In this document: positions 37,135-47,012 of the stretch, in pieces
Numbering within the stretch: position 1 is the stretch's first letter
How the letters are laid out: the number at the start of each line of letters is the position of its first letter
Assembly: GCF_016775155.1 (NCBI RefSeq)
Contig: NZ_JAEUGD010000066.1
Coordinates: 594,833 to 658,832, forward strand
Direction: 5' to 3'
Source of the DNA: Fulvivirga marina
GTDB lineage: Bacteria > Bacteroidota > Bacteroidia > Cytophagales > Cyclobacteriaceae
DNA: 64,000 bases
Position numbers and translations under genes: made by a program
The notes under the pieces: model-generated
Database searches by the model: none
Told to the model about the DNA's origin: nothing
What the model saw: only the letters and a program-made list of their open reading frames with translations

Positions 37135-38391
37135 CTATTTAGACACTATCTGCATGAGTATACCACATAGCCAGGCGCCGTAAGTTCCCAGCGCATACCC
37201 TAATACGGCCAACAATACACCTACCGGAGCTAGAGCAGGGTGAAACGCTGCAGCCAAAACAGGTGCTGATGCAGCTCCCCCAATGTTGGCTTTGCTACCA
37301 ACTGCCAAAAAGAAATAAGGAGCTTTGATAGCTTTGGCCACAATAATCAGTAACAGAACATGAATGATCATCCAAATAAGACCTACCAGAAAAAATCCGG
37401 GATTCTCAAGAATGGCTAGGACATCCATTTTCATACCTATTGTTGCCACAAGTATGAAAATAAATACTGTCCCTATTTTAGATGCTCCAGCTCCTTCTAA
37501 CTCACGTAATTTAGTGAATGAAAATATCACTCCAATAGTGGTAGATATTACTACAATCCAGAAAAACTCAGCATCCAGACTAAAGTTTTTAAGATATGGA
37601 GCATGCTCTGCAATGTATGGAGCTACAATATCCGCGATGAAATGTGAAAACCCCGTTGCTCCAAAGCCAATAGCCAAAATAATCATTAAATCAGCCACTG
37701 ATGGTATTTTAGCTATGCTTAGGCTATAAGCTTCCATTTTATTTTTCAAAGTAGTAATGGCTGAGCTGTCAGCCTTCAGAAAGTTATCGATATCATCAGC
37801 ACGGCCTATTCCTAATAACAATGCTGTCATCCAAAGTTCTGCAACAATTACATCTACAGTAATACTCACGGAAAAGAGACTATCGGAAGGTTGAAATAAT
37901 TCATACATTGCCGCCTGATTTGCGCCCCCACCTATCCAGCTCCCAGCTATCGTTGTCATACCACGCCAAACCGCATCAGGGCCAATACCTCCTACAAAAT
38001 CCGGTTCTATAGCAGAGACCATGAGAATAGCTAAGGGCCCTCCTATAACCACACCGACCGTAGCTGTCAAAAACATGACCAGGGCTTTAGGCCCCAACCT
38101 TATAATTTCTTTTAAATCAACACTCAGTGTTAACAGCACCAAACATGCCGGCAAAAGATATCTGGAAGCAACAAAATAAAGCCTCGACTCTTCAGCATCC
38201 ACCAGCCCAAAGGTGTTTAATAGTGATGGCAGGAAGTAGCAAAGGAGTATAGTAGGAATAACTTTATAAAATTTTTTCCATCCCGGACTTTGACTGGCAG
38301 CAGTTTTAAATACTATGGCCAGAATAGTCATTAAAATGCCAAAGATTACGGCATCATTAGTAAAGAGAGGCTCAAAGTTTTCGTCTTCCAT
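37135..38391 (-). CDS. DUF819 family integral membrane protein
   Basis: 418 residues with about eleven hydrophobic segments. Landmarks of DUF819 (YjcL-like): PSLLNTFGLVDAE near 53-65, GSWIGGGANQAAMYELF near 150-166, and the closing LAVGSKANIGGAASAPVLAAAF. The repeated glycine-rich helices suggest a transporter, in the same broad group as ion/proton antiporters; substrate unknown. The preceding gene on this strand ends 51 bp upstream. Confidence 0.88.
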   Translation of the reverse strand: MEDENFEPLFTNDAVIFGILMTILAIVFKTAASQSPGWKKFYKVIPTILLCYFLPSLLNTFGLVDAEESRLYFVASRYLLPACLVLLTLSVDLKEIIRLGPKALVMFLTATVGVVIGGPLAILMVSAIEPDFVGGIGPDAVWRGMTTIAGSWIGGGANQAAMYELFQPSDSLFSVSITVDVIVAELWMTALLLGIGRADDIDNFLKADSSAITTLKNKMEAYSLSIAKIPSVADLMIILAIGFGATGFSHFIADIVAPYIAEHAPYLKNFSLDAEFFWIVVISTTIGVIFSFTKLRELEGAGASKIGTVFIFILVATIGMKMDVLAILENPGFFLVGLIWMIIHVLLLIIVAKAIKAPYFFLAVGSKANIGGAASAPVLAAAFHPALAPVGVLLAVLGYALGTYGAWLCGILMQIVSK

Positions 38392-38442
38392 AAAATCGAT
38401 AGTTTTTTTAAGGAGGCCAAACTAATCGATAATTGTTAAGAA

Positions 38443-39081
38443 TTACAAATTCATTTCTATTTCACGCATCAACATCACCAACTCGGAAAGCATCATTGCC
38501 GTGGCACCCCATACTACTCTGCCATCAATATCAAAGAATGGCGCATTTAACTTGTATTTTCCCCTTACCAATATATCCTTTCTCTTCAATGTAGCCTCAC
38601 TGGTCAATAATGACAAAGGGACTTCTATAAGTGTTTCAACCTCATAGGGGTCGATATTAAACGTTGGGTATTCATCTACATAACCAACAATAGGTGACAC
38701 CCTGAAGTTACTTGGTGGTATGTAAAGATCAGTAAGTCTGCCTATTACCTTAACATCAGATTGGCTCACCCCAATCTCTTCGTAAGTTTCTCTCAATGCT
38801 GTAAATTCCAGATTAGGGTCTCCTTCTTCCCACTTACCTCCCGGGAAACTTACCTGACCTCCATGCGTACCTCTATAATCATGGCGCTGAGTCAAAGGCA
38901 GGTATATTTCATTGTTTTTCGGATACAATAACACCATTACTCCTCCCAAACGAGCATCTCTCCTGTTGAGATCAAAACGGGCATCAGAACTCTCCTTGGG
39001 CATCATTATCCTCTGTGCCTCGGCCCCTGGCAATGGTTTACTCAACCTATCCTGTAAAAGGTTAACAAATTTGTATATCAC
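38443..39081 (-). CDS. CoA pyrophosphatase, Nudix hydrolase
   Basis: 212 residues. The CoA-specific signature (LTQRHDYRGTHGGQVSFPGGK) leads into the Nudix box ALRETYEEIGV (about 95-105), whose glutamates bind Mg2+. Hydrolyses CoA or its derivatives to phosphopantetheine and 3',5'-ADP, as NudL-type enzymes do. The first 4 nt overlap the end of the lipocalin-like gene, so they are probably co-translated. Confidence 0.93.
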   Translation of the reverse strand: MIYKFVNLLQDRLSKPLPGAEAQRIMMPKESSDARFDLNRRDARLGGVMVLLYPKNNEIYLPLTQRHDYRGTHGGQVSFPGGKWEEGDPNLEFTALRETYEEIGVSQSDVKVIGRLTDLYIPPSNFRVSPIVGYVDEYPTFNIDPYEVETLIEVPLSLLTSEATLKRKDILVRGKYKLNAPFFDIDGRVVWGATAMMLSELVMLMREIEMNL

Positions 39082-40145
39082 TTTTTATTAAATGCGTCTC
39101 TATTAGTTAATTCAACATATGATTTTCCTGTAACCGGTTTACCATTCAGTTCTCCTGTCACCGAACACATACCTTCCCAATAATACAGTTTGTAAAAAGT
39201 AGTAAACCCAACTCCAAGCTCCTGATCAGGAATTCGGGCTTCAATGATAATATCGAGGTTCAGACTCAACACTTTTAGCCGCCACTTAACAGGGTAAATA
39301 GCTTTGGACCTACTGCTCTCCCAGTATCCCAGTTCTTCCAGTTCCATATCCTCCTCCTGCAACGTAAACGCATTACCCTCCTCATCATAATAACTTCCTC
39401 CAAACAATACCTTATTATCTCCAAAGTGATGAAGCCGGTAAAGCATAAGTTCGCTCGATGGATCTTCAAACTGCACTGATATCCAATCCCAGGCTACTTC
39501 CTTTTGCCATACCCCAACGCAATTCCACTGCCTATCGTACCACAGCTCCCCTGCTACTTCGATATTCTTTCCATCAATATTTAAATACCCCTTGGCACTA
39601 AGTCTTGGAAAGGAATAGTAGCCAGCCTTAGTATATTCTCCATAAGTTTCATACCCTGTGTTATTGTGAAGTAATACTGGCTTCAATGCTTCAGTACTCA
39701 ATTCTACTTCCACAGGTTCTTTTTTCATATTAGCCTTAATATAGTACTTCCCCATTGAGCCTTCCAACTTATGCAACCTTCCCTTATCTTCAGCAACCAA
39801 CCGCAACGGTAATTCCGGTTTAAGCAATGAATCCAACTTCAATATTTTGTAATCATAAACAAATTTGCCACTCTCCGGGACGGTAATAGCAAAGTTAGTC
39901 ATCAGGTAGTCATTCTTATTTCTGGGATTAAAATGAAATATTACATACTCCAAGCCATATTCACGACCAGAGTTAACATCATCCAGATGTCCGGTAAAGT
40001 ACCACCACTCCAACGAGTTTTTAAAGTGTAATGCTTCATCTTCAGGCAGATGTGCTTCTGCATTGTAAACATCGCTGCCGCTATAGGGAGTAAATTTGCA
40101 TGAAACAAGTACAGGCAGGCATATCAAAATTAGTTTCCTCATCAT
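39078..40145 (-). CDS. lipocalin-like / carotenoid 1,2-hydratase-like (AttH-type) lipoprotein
   Basis: 355 residues. Short signal with lipobox near residue 16 (LPVLVSC). Sequence features of the AttH/CrtC-like family: SLEWWYFTGHLDD near 45-57, then GELWYDRQWNCVGVWQKEVAWDWISVQF near the middle, and VTGELNGKPVTGKSYVEL at the end. Known members act as secreted hydrolases or carotenoid hydratases, but for Bacteroidota the activity is not known. The Nudix gene overlaps it by 4 nt. Confidence 0.85.
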   Translation of the reverse strand: MMRKLILICLPVLVSCKFTPYSGSDVYNAEAHLPEDEALHFKNSLEWWYFTGHLDDVNSGREYGLEYVIFHFNPRNKNDYLMTNFAITVPESGKFVYDYKILKLDSLLKPELPLRLVAEDKGRLHKLEGSMGKYYIKANMKKEPVEVELSTEALKPVLLHNNTGYETYGEYTKAGYYSFPRLSAKGYLNIDGKNIEVAGELWYDRQWNCVGVWQKEVAWDWISVQFEDPSSELMLYRLHHFGDNKVLFGGSYYDEEGNAFTLQEEDMELEELGYWESSRSKAIYPVKWRLKVLSLNLDIIIEARIPDQELGVGFTTFYKLYYWEGMCSVTGELNGKPVTGKSYVELTNRDAFNKK

Positions 40146-40228
40146 CAGTTAAACATCAATAAAATTAAGATGTTTGTATAATAAAATTGGTAATTTGTAA
40201 TTATTAAAGCAGCTAATCTTCTTTTTAA

Positions 40229-41230
40229 ATGTCCATACGGATACTTCAGCTTGTCTTACTCTTATTCAGTGCAGCTCCGGTACTTGCTCAGGAGCCAATA
40301 GTAAACTGTACTGACTCCGTCTTTTGTATACCTGGTGTTGTAGGGCTGCCTCGCTCTAAAGGTATTGTCATAAAAAGAGAGATTGTGCGTGATTATAGTA
40401 TCAAGTCCGAATCCAACGACGGTAACTCTTCTGCAGAGGTAAGGAGAAACCGTCGGTGGGAATTTAAGTTGAGAGCCCCCATCATTTTGAAAGATGGTTT
40501 CAAAATAGCCGCCGGAGTTAAATACTTTGTTGAGGAATTTAACTTTGACAGTCCTGAAAATCTTGACTACCCATTCTACAAAAACCTTGAGAATCGATCT
40601 TTAAAAAGCATAAGAGGAGAAATTTTCATGGTAAAACCGACTAGAACCAATAAGTACTATCTCCTCAGACTAAGCGGCGGCTTAAACGGTGACTATCAAT
40701 CTGAGTCTTTTGCAAAGAATGACTTCTTCAAGTTTTCAATCTCCCCTCTGATTGGCTGGAAGAAAAATGATTACGTTTCATATGCCTTTGGTATCGCCTT
40801 TAGTTATGGTTTTGGTAAACGCTCTATTTACCCCCTCATCGCTTATAACAAATCCTTTAATAACCAGTGGGGGATAGAGTCCATACTACCTGCTGAGATA
40901 AAGCTAAGGTATAGCACGCTTAATCAAAAAAACTACTTCTACGCCAAAACCGAACTGCATGGTTCTAATTACAGTATTAGACTGGATGAAGATAAAAATG
41001 ACCTGGTTTTTCTGGATAAATCCGAAGTAAGGTTTCTACTCACCTGGGAACGGGAAATACATGACTGGTTATGGTTTGGTATCGAAGGCGGACTGAGAAG
41101 CAATATCAGCTTTGATCTCTCCAACGATGCATCTATTAACTCCAAAGTTATAGTTGACAATCAGCTTAATTCTGCCCTCGTATACAACTTCAGTATTTTT
41201 GTAGTACCACCCAGAAAATTACTTCGATAG
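40229..41230 (+). CDS. secreted barrel-like protein (possibly DUF6268 family)
   Basis: 333 residues. Signal peptide (LLLFSAAPVLAQ). The mature protein alternates polar and aromatic residues (FKLRAPIILKDGFKIAAGVKYF, KYYLLRLSGGLNGDYQS, YVSYAFGIAFSYGF), as outer-membrane barrel strands do, but the end (VVPPRKLLR) lacks the usual terminal aromatic. I take it as a DUF6268-like outer-membrane protein with moderate certainty. Monocistronic, diverging from the lipocalin-like gene. Confidence 0.7.
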   Translation: MSIRILQLVLLLFSAAPVLAQEPIVNCTDSVFCIPGVVGLPRSKGIVIKREIVRDYSIKSESNDGNSSAEVRRNRRWEFKLRAPIILKDGFKIAAGVKYFVEEFNFDSPENLDYPFYKNLENRSLKSIRGEIFMVKPTRTNKYYLLRLSGGLNGDYQSESFAKNDFFKFSISPLIGWKKNDYVSYAFGIAFSYGFGKRSIYPLIAYNKSFNNQWGIESILPAEIKLRYSTLNQKNYFYAKTELHGSNYSIRLDEDKNDLVFLDKSEVRFLLTWEREIHDWLWFGIEGGLRSNISFDLSNDASINSKVIVDNQLNSALVYNFSIFVVPPRKLLR

Positions 41231-41405
41231 TAGCTTTCTCCATCTAAACTCATGCAAATCAGTGTATTTTCAGAATGAAATTTTAAAAACCACCCTAATT
41301 CTGGGATAAACCACTGAAAATTAACCCCTTTACAAGTTTATATTTCGACTTTTAATTTATATCTTAATCCTGCAATACTTATGTCGAACCTAAAAAATCA
41401 ACACT

Positions 41406-44400
41406 ATGAAGAAAAATTACTACTTTCTTCTGGCTGCTTGTTTGAGCTTAATGCTTTCTCAGGTTGTATACAGTCAGGAGATCACCGTCAATGGGAAAGT
41501 GACGGAAGCTAATAGCGGTGACCCTATTGCAGGTGTTAACGTTATTGTAAAAGGTACCACAAACGGTACGATAACCGACGGCGATGGAGAATATAGCCTC
41601 AAAGTTGATAACGGAACTCTTCTGGTATTTTCATTTATTGGCTACAAAAATAAAGAAGCTGCGGTTACCGGTTCAAGGTTAGATATTCAACTTGAAGAAG
41701 ATATAACAAGCCTTGAAGAAGTTGTGATCAGTGGACTTGCCTCCAATATCAAGCGAAGTAACCTGGCCAACTCCGTGGCCTCCATCTCTGCTAAGGAGAT
41801 CATAGGTACAACTACCCCTCAAACTGTAGACGGGGCGCTTTATGGTAAGTTTAAGGGAGCAAATATTGTATCAAACTCAGGAGCACCGGGAGGTGGTATA
41901 GCTGTAAAGCTTAGAGGTATCACTTCCATCACGGGTAGCTCACAGCCTCTCTTCATCGTGGATGGGGTTTATGTGGATAACTCATCCATTGCATCAGGGT
42001 TAAATGTTGTTTCTGCTGCGGCAGCCGGAGGTAGTTCTTCAAACCAAGATAACCCTTCTAACAGGATTGCAGACCTGTCGCCAGATGATATTGAGACTAT
42101 CGAAATCCTAAAGGGTGCATCTGCAGCATCTATTTATGGATCACGATCTTCTGCGGGTGTTATTGTTATCACTACTAAAAAGGGAACGCCTGGGAAAACA
42201 AAAATACGTCTTGAACAAGCCGTAGGCCAGGCTTCTATCCTTAATCCTTTGGGCACAAGAACATTTACAGAACAAAGGATACGTAACACATACTTCGCTC
42301 CCGGCGACAATGAAACACCTCAGGAAACCGCCGAAAGAGAAGCCGCTGCAGCAGCAGAGGTGTTGAGATTCCAGAATGCAAGAGATGCCGGTCTCATTCA
42401 TGATTACGAAGATGAGCTGTATGGAAACAAAGGCCTGTTGTTAAACACAGTACTTAGCGCATCGGGTGGTAATGATAATACCCGATATTACGGTTCATTC
42501 ATCAGAAAAGATGAAGAAGGCATTGTAAAAAACACAGGGTATGAGAAAACTTCCATGAGGTTAAACTTCTCACATGACATCGTTAAAAATGTTAATGTGG
42601 CTCTCACCTCAAACTACATTTTATCTTCAGCTGATCGTGGATTCTTTAACAACGATAACTCTGGTACGACAATGGGTATATCGTATATCTCTACAAGACC
42701 ATATACTCAGCTATTTGCAGATGAAAACGGCAACTACCCTAATAACCCTGATGCCCCCTCCAACTTCCTGCAAACCCGTGATCTCGTCACTAACCGTGAA
42801 GAGGTGCAAAGGTTTATAGGTAGTGCTAAACTGGAAGCTACGGTTTTCCAAACTGACAACATGCAACTAAAATTCATAGGCTTGGCTGGTTTGGATAGTT
42901 ACACCCTTAAAACGACTGCCTTGTTCCCAAGAGAACTTCAGTTTCAGCAAGATAACAATGGTACAGGGGGTGCCTCCATTCAAGGTAGAACCGTGCTGGA
43001 AAACAGAAACCTGCAAGCTTTCCTTGTTCACAGCTTCTTCCCATCAAGCAAACTGAGCTTTATTACGCAGCTTGGTGTATTGAAGCTGGATTTTAACAGG
43101 AATACAACTTTGATCACGGCCACCCAGTTGATCGGTACACAATCTAACCTGGATCAAGCCAGTGCTATTAATGCTGAGCAAACTATTCAGCCTGAAGAGG
43201 ATGCAGGTTTCTTTATTCAGGAAGAAGTTAATTTCTCTGACCAGTTCATAGCCACCATTGGTCTACGGGCTGATAAGTCATCTAACAATGGAGATGTAAA
43301 CAAACTATTTTACTACCCTAAAGCTAACCTGGCCCTGAATCTACACGAATTTGGTTTTTGGGGAATTGATGCAGTTAATTCTTTAAAACTAAGAGCTGCT
43401 TACGGACAGGCAGGTAGATTTGCAACATTTGGATCAAAGTACACCGGATTTGGTAGTGTAATTATAGACGGACAGGCAGGTTCTTTGATTGGCGCTCAGT
43501 TAGGGAACCAGGAAGTTGAGCCTGAAAAGCAATCTGAAATCGAGGCAGGCTTTGATATAGGCGTGGTAAATAACAGAGTAATGTTTGACTTCACCTATTA
43601 TAAAAAGAATGTAACGGACCTTCTGCTAAGTGCATTAGTACCTACATCAACAGGTTATACAACTCAAATCATCAACGGTGCCGAGCTTGAGAATCAGGGT
43701 ATTGAAATGGGATTAAATGTGCTGGCAATTGATAAGCCGGATCTGAAGTATAATTCTTCTTTAAACTTCTGGTTTAACCGTTCTGAAGTTACAGAGCTAA
43801 GGGTTCCTGCATTCAATACAGGTGCATTTGGTGCTACTCTGGGTACACTGAGAGTGGAGGAAGGAAAAAGCGCTACGCAACTGGTAGGTATTGACCCTAA
43901 CAACCCTGATGGTGTAACGAAATGGGGTGACGCTGAACCTGACTTCCAATTGTCATGGAATAACTTCATCACATGGAAAAACTTTGAGTTTTCATTTTTA
44001 TGGCATTGGAAAGAAGGTGCTGAAAATGTGAACCTGTCTACACTTTTGACAGACCTTAATGGTACCAGCCCTGATTTTGATGATGGAGATCTTGACCCTT
44101 CAGGGCAGTTGCAAAATGGTCCTTACCGCCTTTCTCAGTTGGGTGTATCAGCAGAGCCATTCGTAGAAGATGCATCATACATCAGATTAAGGGAAGTGGG
44201 TGTTTACTACAACCTTGATGACGAATTACTTCTTAATATTTTCAATGGTGTATTTACTGGTATAAGAGTTGGTTTCTCTGGTTATAACCTGGTAAACTTC
44301 TTCGATTATAACAGTTACGACCCTGAAGTATCTAACTTTGGTGGCGACGGTCTCTCAACTGGTATTGAGGTTACTCCGTTCCCTTCTTCAAAAAGATATT

Positions 44401-44426
44401 TTTTCCACCTGGCTTTAGAACTTTAA
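41406..44426 (+). CDS. SusC/RagA family TonB-linked outer membrane protein
   Basis: 1006 residues. Signal peptide (MLSQVVYSQ), carboxypeptidase-like domain (about 25-100: VNGKVTEANSGDPIAGVNV), plug with SusC signatures RGITSITGSSQPLFIVDGV and SIYGSRSSAGVIVITTKKG, and a barrel to the last residue. Active transport of oligomers across the outer membrane with its SusD partner, encoded 5 nt downstream. Most SusC proteins import glycans, some peptides; no hydrolase gene is linked, so the substrate is unknown. Confidence 0.96.
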   Translation: MKKNYYFLLAACLSLMLSQVVYSQEITVNGKVTEANSGDPIAGVNVIVKGTTNGTITDGDGEYSLKVDNGTLLVFSFIGYKNKEAAVTGSRLDIQLEEDITSLEEVVISGLASNIKRSNLANSVASISAKEIIGTTTPQTVDGALYGKFKGANIVSNSGAPGGGIAVKLRGITSITGSSQPLFIVDGVYVDNSSIASGLNVVSAAAAGGSSSNQDNPSNRIADLSPDDIETIEILKGASAASIYGSRSSAGVIVITTKKGTPGKTKIRLEQAVGQASILNPLGTRTFTEQRIRNTYFAPGDNETPQETAEREAAAAAEVLRFQNARDAGLIHDYEDELYGNKGLLLNTVLSASGGNDNTRYYGSFIRKDEEGIVKNTGYEKTSMRLNFSHDIVKNVNVALTSNYILSSADRGFFNNDNSGTTMGISYISTRPYTQLFADENGNYPNNPDAPSNFLQTRDLVTNREEVQRFIGSAKLEATVFQTDNMQLKFIGLAGLDSYTLKTTALFPRELQFQQDNNGTGGASIQGRTVLENRNLQAFLVHSFFPSSKLSFITQLGVLKLDFNRNTTLITATQLIGTQSNLDQASAINAEQTIQPEEDAGFFIQEEVNFSDQFIATIGLRADKSSNNGDVNKLFYYPKANLALNLHEFGFWGIDAVNSLKLRAAYGQAGRFATFGSKYTGFGSVIIDGQAGSLIGAQLGNQEVEPEKQSEIEAGFDIGVVNNRVMFDFTYYKKNVTDLLLSALVPTSTGYTTQIINGAELENQGIEMGLNVLAIDKPDLKYNSSLNFWFNRSEVTELRVPAFNTGAFGATLGTLRVEEGKSATQLVGIDPNNPDGVTKWGDAEPDFQLSWNNFITWKNFEFSFLWHWKEGAENVNLSTLLTDLNGTSPDFDDGDLDPSGQLQNGPYRLSQLGVSAEPFVEDASYIRLREVGVYYNLDDELLLNIFNGVFTGIRVGFSGYNLVNFFDYNSYDPEVSNFGGDGLSTGIEVTPFPSSKRYFFHLALEL

Positions 44427-44431
44427 TTTGA

Positions 44432-45763
44432 ATGAAAATGAAAAAAATATTTATATATAAAAATAAGTTAATCGCTCTTGCAATAGCCTGTATGCTTTTT
44501 GCTACTGGCTGCGAGATTGACGAACTGGATGACCCGAACAACCCTAGTGTTGACCTCATTGATGATGCAACATTAAGTGAGCTACAGAACCTGATCACCG
44601 GTGTAGAGGCTGGGATGAGAACCCGGCTAGGCACATATTATGACGATGTGGGCGTAATCGGCAGGGAGTTTTACAGATTCTCAGGTTCAGATCCAAGGTT
44701 TACTGCCGATCTCCTGGGAAAAGGTTCTTCAGAGCTTGATAATAACACTTTTTATATCACCGGGCCTTATGCAGAGAGATACCGTGTAATCAAAAACACC
44801 AATTTTCTTTTGGAAGCAATAGACAAAACTTCTGCAGTCATCAGTGATGCGCAAAAAAACTATATGCGAGGATATGCCAAAACAATTAAGGCTTATCAAC
44901 TGCTGCTAAACCTGAACTTGCTTTACCAAAACGGTATACGAACGAATGTAAGCGACCCTGATAACCTCGGTCCTTTCAGGACTTTTGAACAATCGCTTGA
45001 CGATATCGAAACCTTGCTTAATGAAGCTGCTACTGAGCTTGCAGGTAGTGAGGATGAGTTTATATTCAGCTTAAGTTCGGGATTTGCCGGCTTTGATGAT
45101 CCTGCAGGTTTCTTACAGTTTAACAGGGCTATTGCCGCAAGAGTAGCTATATACCAAGAGGACTTTACCACTGCACTCAACTACATTGACGATTCATTTT
45201 ACGATTTAACCGGAGACCTGAATGTTGGACCTCAGCATTTCTATTCAACAGCTGGTGGTGACTTAACCAATCCATTGTTTTTCCCTGCTAATGCCAGTGG
45301 AGAGACCAGGGTTGCACACCCTTCATTTGTAACCGATGCTTTACCTAATGATGACAGACTTAGCAAAGTTTCTGCAAGGGAATCTGCAGCATCATTGGAT
45401 AACCTGAATAGTAACTATGACGTGATGGTATACCCTTCTCAGTCTGATAATATTTCAATTATCCGTAATGAAGAGCTCATTCTTATTTACGCTGAAGCGA
45501 ATGCACGGCTTGGTAACACCGGTCCTGCGGTTACTGCAATAGATCAAATCAGGTCTTCTCACGGACTTGACCCTTACACTGGAGGAGTAGCAGAATCGGA
45601 CCTTATCAACGAGATATTATTTCAAAAAAGATATTCTCTATTTGGTGAAGGTCATCGATGGATAGACATGAGGCGCTATAATAAACTGAATGAATTACCT
45701 ATTGACAGAGAAGGTGATGATGTATGGACACAGTTCCCGGTACCAGTTACTGAGGCAGAATAG
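44432..45763 (+). CDS. RagB/SusD family nutrient uptake lipoprotein
   Basis: 443 residues. Signal peptide with lipobox near residue 22 (ACMLFATGC). TPR-like helices with AYQLLLNLNLLYQNG and the C-terminal SusD block ELILIYAEANARLGN, ILFQKRYSLFGEGHRWIDMRRYN. Forms the substrate-binding lid on the SusC pore at the cell surface. Full length. Followed by a strong terminator shared with the convergent GNAT gene. Confidence 0.95.
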   Translation: MKMKKIFIYKNKLIALAIACMLFATGCEIDELDDPNNPSVDLIDDATLSELQNLITGVEAGMRTRLGTYYDDVGVIGREFYRFSGSDPRFTADLLGKGSSELDNNTFYITGPYAERYRVIKNTNFLLEAIDKTSAVISDAQKNYMRGYAKTIKAYQLLLNLNLLYQNGIRTNVSDPDNLGPFRTFEQSLDDIETLLNEAATELAGSEDEFIFSLSSGFAGFDDPAGFLQFNRAIAARVAIYQEDFTTALNYIDDSFYDLTGDLNVGPQHFYSTAGGDLTNPLFFPANASGETRVAHPSFVTDALPNDDRLSKVSARESAASLDNLNSNYDVMVYPSQSDNISIIRNEELILIYAEANARLGNTGPAVTAIDQIRSSHGLDPYTGGVAESDLINEILFQKRYSLFGEGHRWIDMRRYNKLNELPIDREGDDVWTQFPVPVTEAE

Positions 45764-45784
45764 TTTTTCCTAATTCAAGTATGT

Positions 45785-45817
45785 AAAAAGGCCGTTCTCA
45801 AAAGGAACGGCCTTTTT
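45785..45817. terminator. bidirectional terminator between the SusD and GNAT genes
   Basis: AAAAAGGCCGTTC pairs perfectly with GAACGGCCTTTTT (13 bp) around a 7-nt loop. A and T runs at the edges let it stop both convergent genes, whose stops are 22 and 8 bp away. Confidence 0.92.
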
Positions 45818-45824
45818 ACATACT

Positions 45825-46262
45825 CTATACTCGTTTGGACATTTTGATCAGTTGGTGACCTGCAACCTCATATACTTTCTCTTCTGCTTGTAAATAGCCA
45901 ACGCTCTCATAAAACCTTTTTAAATAACTATGCGGATAGAGATCAAACTCTTTAACCCCATGACTTAATCCATGCTTTTCCAATTCGTTAATGATCAGTT
46001 TAGCATATCCTTTACCTCTAAAATCTGGCAGAACTGCAATTCTGGCTAATATTGCTTTGTTATCCTCAAATACCACCCTACCTGTGCCCGCCACTACTCC
46101 ATCTACATAAAGCAACAGATTTGTTGCATCAGGATCCTTTCCATCATTATCCAGCTCCTCAGATATACCCTGCTCATCGGTAAACACAACCTTGCGGATC
46201 ATATACACCTGCTTCATATGGTGCTCACCTAATGCTTGCTTTATTTCTATTTTTGCATTCAT
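45825..46262 (-). CDS. GNAT family N-acetyltransferase
   Basis: 145 residues from ATG at 46262. That start is chosen because GGAGGAGCT lies directly before it, a rare strong Shine-Dalgarno here; a longer frame to 46325 adds 21 non-conserved residues. Motif A is clear: ARIAVLPDFRGKGYAKLIINELE with the pyrophosphate loop RGKGYA, and the C-terminal FYESVGYLQAEE. Resembles the ElaA/YjcF-like group. Substrate unknown. Confidence 0.92.
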   Translation of the reverse strand: MNAKIEIKQALGEHHMKQVYMIRKVVFTDEQGISEELDNDGKDPDATNLLLYVDGVVAGTGRVVFEDNKAILARIAVLPDFRGKGYAKLIINELEKHGLSHGVKEFDLYPHSYLKRFYESVGYLQAEEKVYEVAGHQLIKMSKRV

Positions 46263-46385
46263 AGCTCCTCCTGACTGCATCATCAAATTAATAAATCTCC
46301 GGCTTTGATAAATATACCGAAACAAATGATTTTACGTCATTGTTTGTATAGATGAATGGTCTAAATCACACTGTCTTTCTGCACT

Positions 46386-46997
46386 ATGTTCTATAATAGA
46401 GAAGATGCCGGGCAGCAGCTTGCCCATAGCCTAAAAAAATATCAGAATAAAAATGCCATAATCCTGGCTGTACCGCGTGGTGGTGTACCCATTGGAAAAG
46501 TGGTTGCTAAAACTCTAGGTCTTCCTTTGGATATCATTCTAACCAAAAAAATCGGGCACCCTGGAAATAAAGAATATGCTATTGGTGCAGTTGGCCTTGA
46601 TGGTAGCTATTTTACAAAAGAAGTGGACATGATACCCGAAGTATATATTGAGCAGGAAGTAGAAAACGTAAGAGCCGCATTAAGGCACAGGTATGAGCAG
46701 TACATGCATAAAAAAACACCTTTGAACCTCCATAATAAAACTGTAATTATTGTTGATGATGGTATTGCAACCGGCAGTACTTTGCTGGCAACTATTAAAA
46801 TAGCCAGAAAAAAAGGAGCATCAAGCGTAATTATTGCTGCACCTGTTGCTCCTCCACAAGCTATAAAAAAGCTAGCGGATGCTGCCGATGAAGTTGTATG
46901 CCTTGAAACCCACCCAGACTTTAATGCAGTGGGTCAATATTACAGACACTTTGACCAAGTGTCTGATGAAGAAGTCTCGGCAATGCTAAATGATTGA
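46386..46997 (+). CDS. phosphoribosyltransferase family protein
   Basis: 203 residues. The PRPP-binding loop is VIIVDDGIATGSTLLAT (about 118-134), with an earlier NAIILAVPRGGVPIGKVVA region. This stand-alone family, found in many bacteria and often near stress genes, has no firm substrate. The sequence before the PRPP loop differs from purine or pyrimidine salvage enzymes. Single gene. Confidence 0.9.
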   Translation: MFYNREDAGQQLAHSLKKYQNKNAIILAVPRGGVPIGKVVAKTLGLPLDIILTKKIGHPGNKEYAIGAVGLDGSYFTKEVDMIPEVYIEQEVENVRAALRHRYEQYMHKKTPLNLHNKTVIIVDDGIATGSTLLATIKIARKKGASSVIIAAPVAPPQAIKKLADAADEVVCLETHPDFNAVGQYYRHFDQVSDEEVSAMLND

Positions 46998-47012
46998 TAG
47001 CATTCAAACTGG

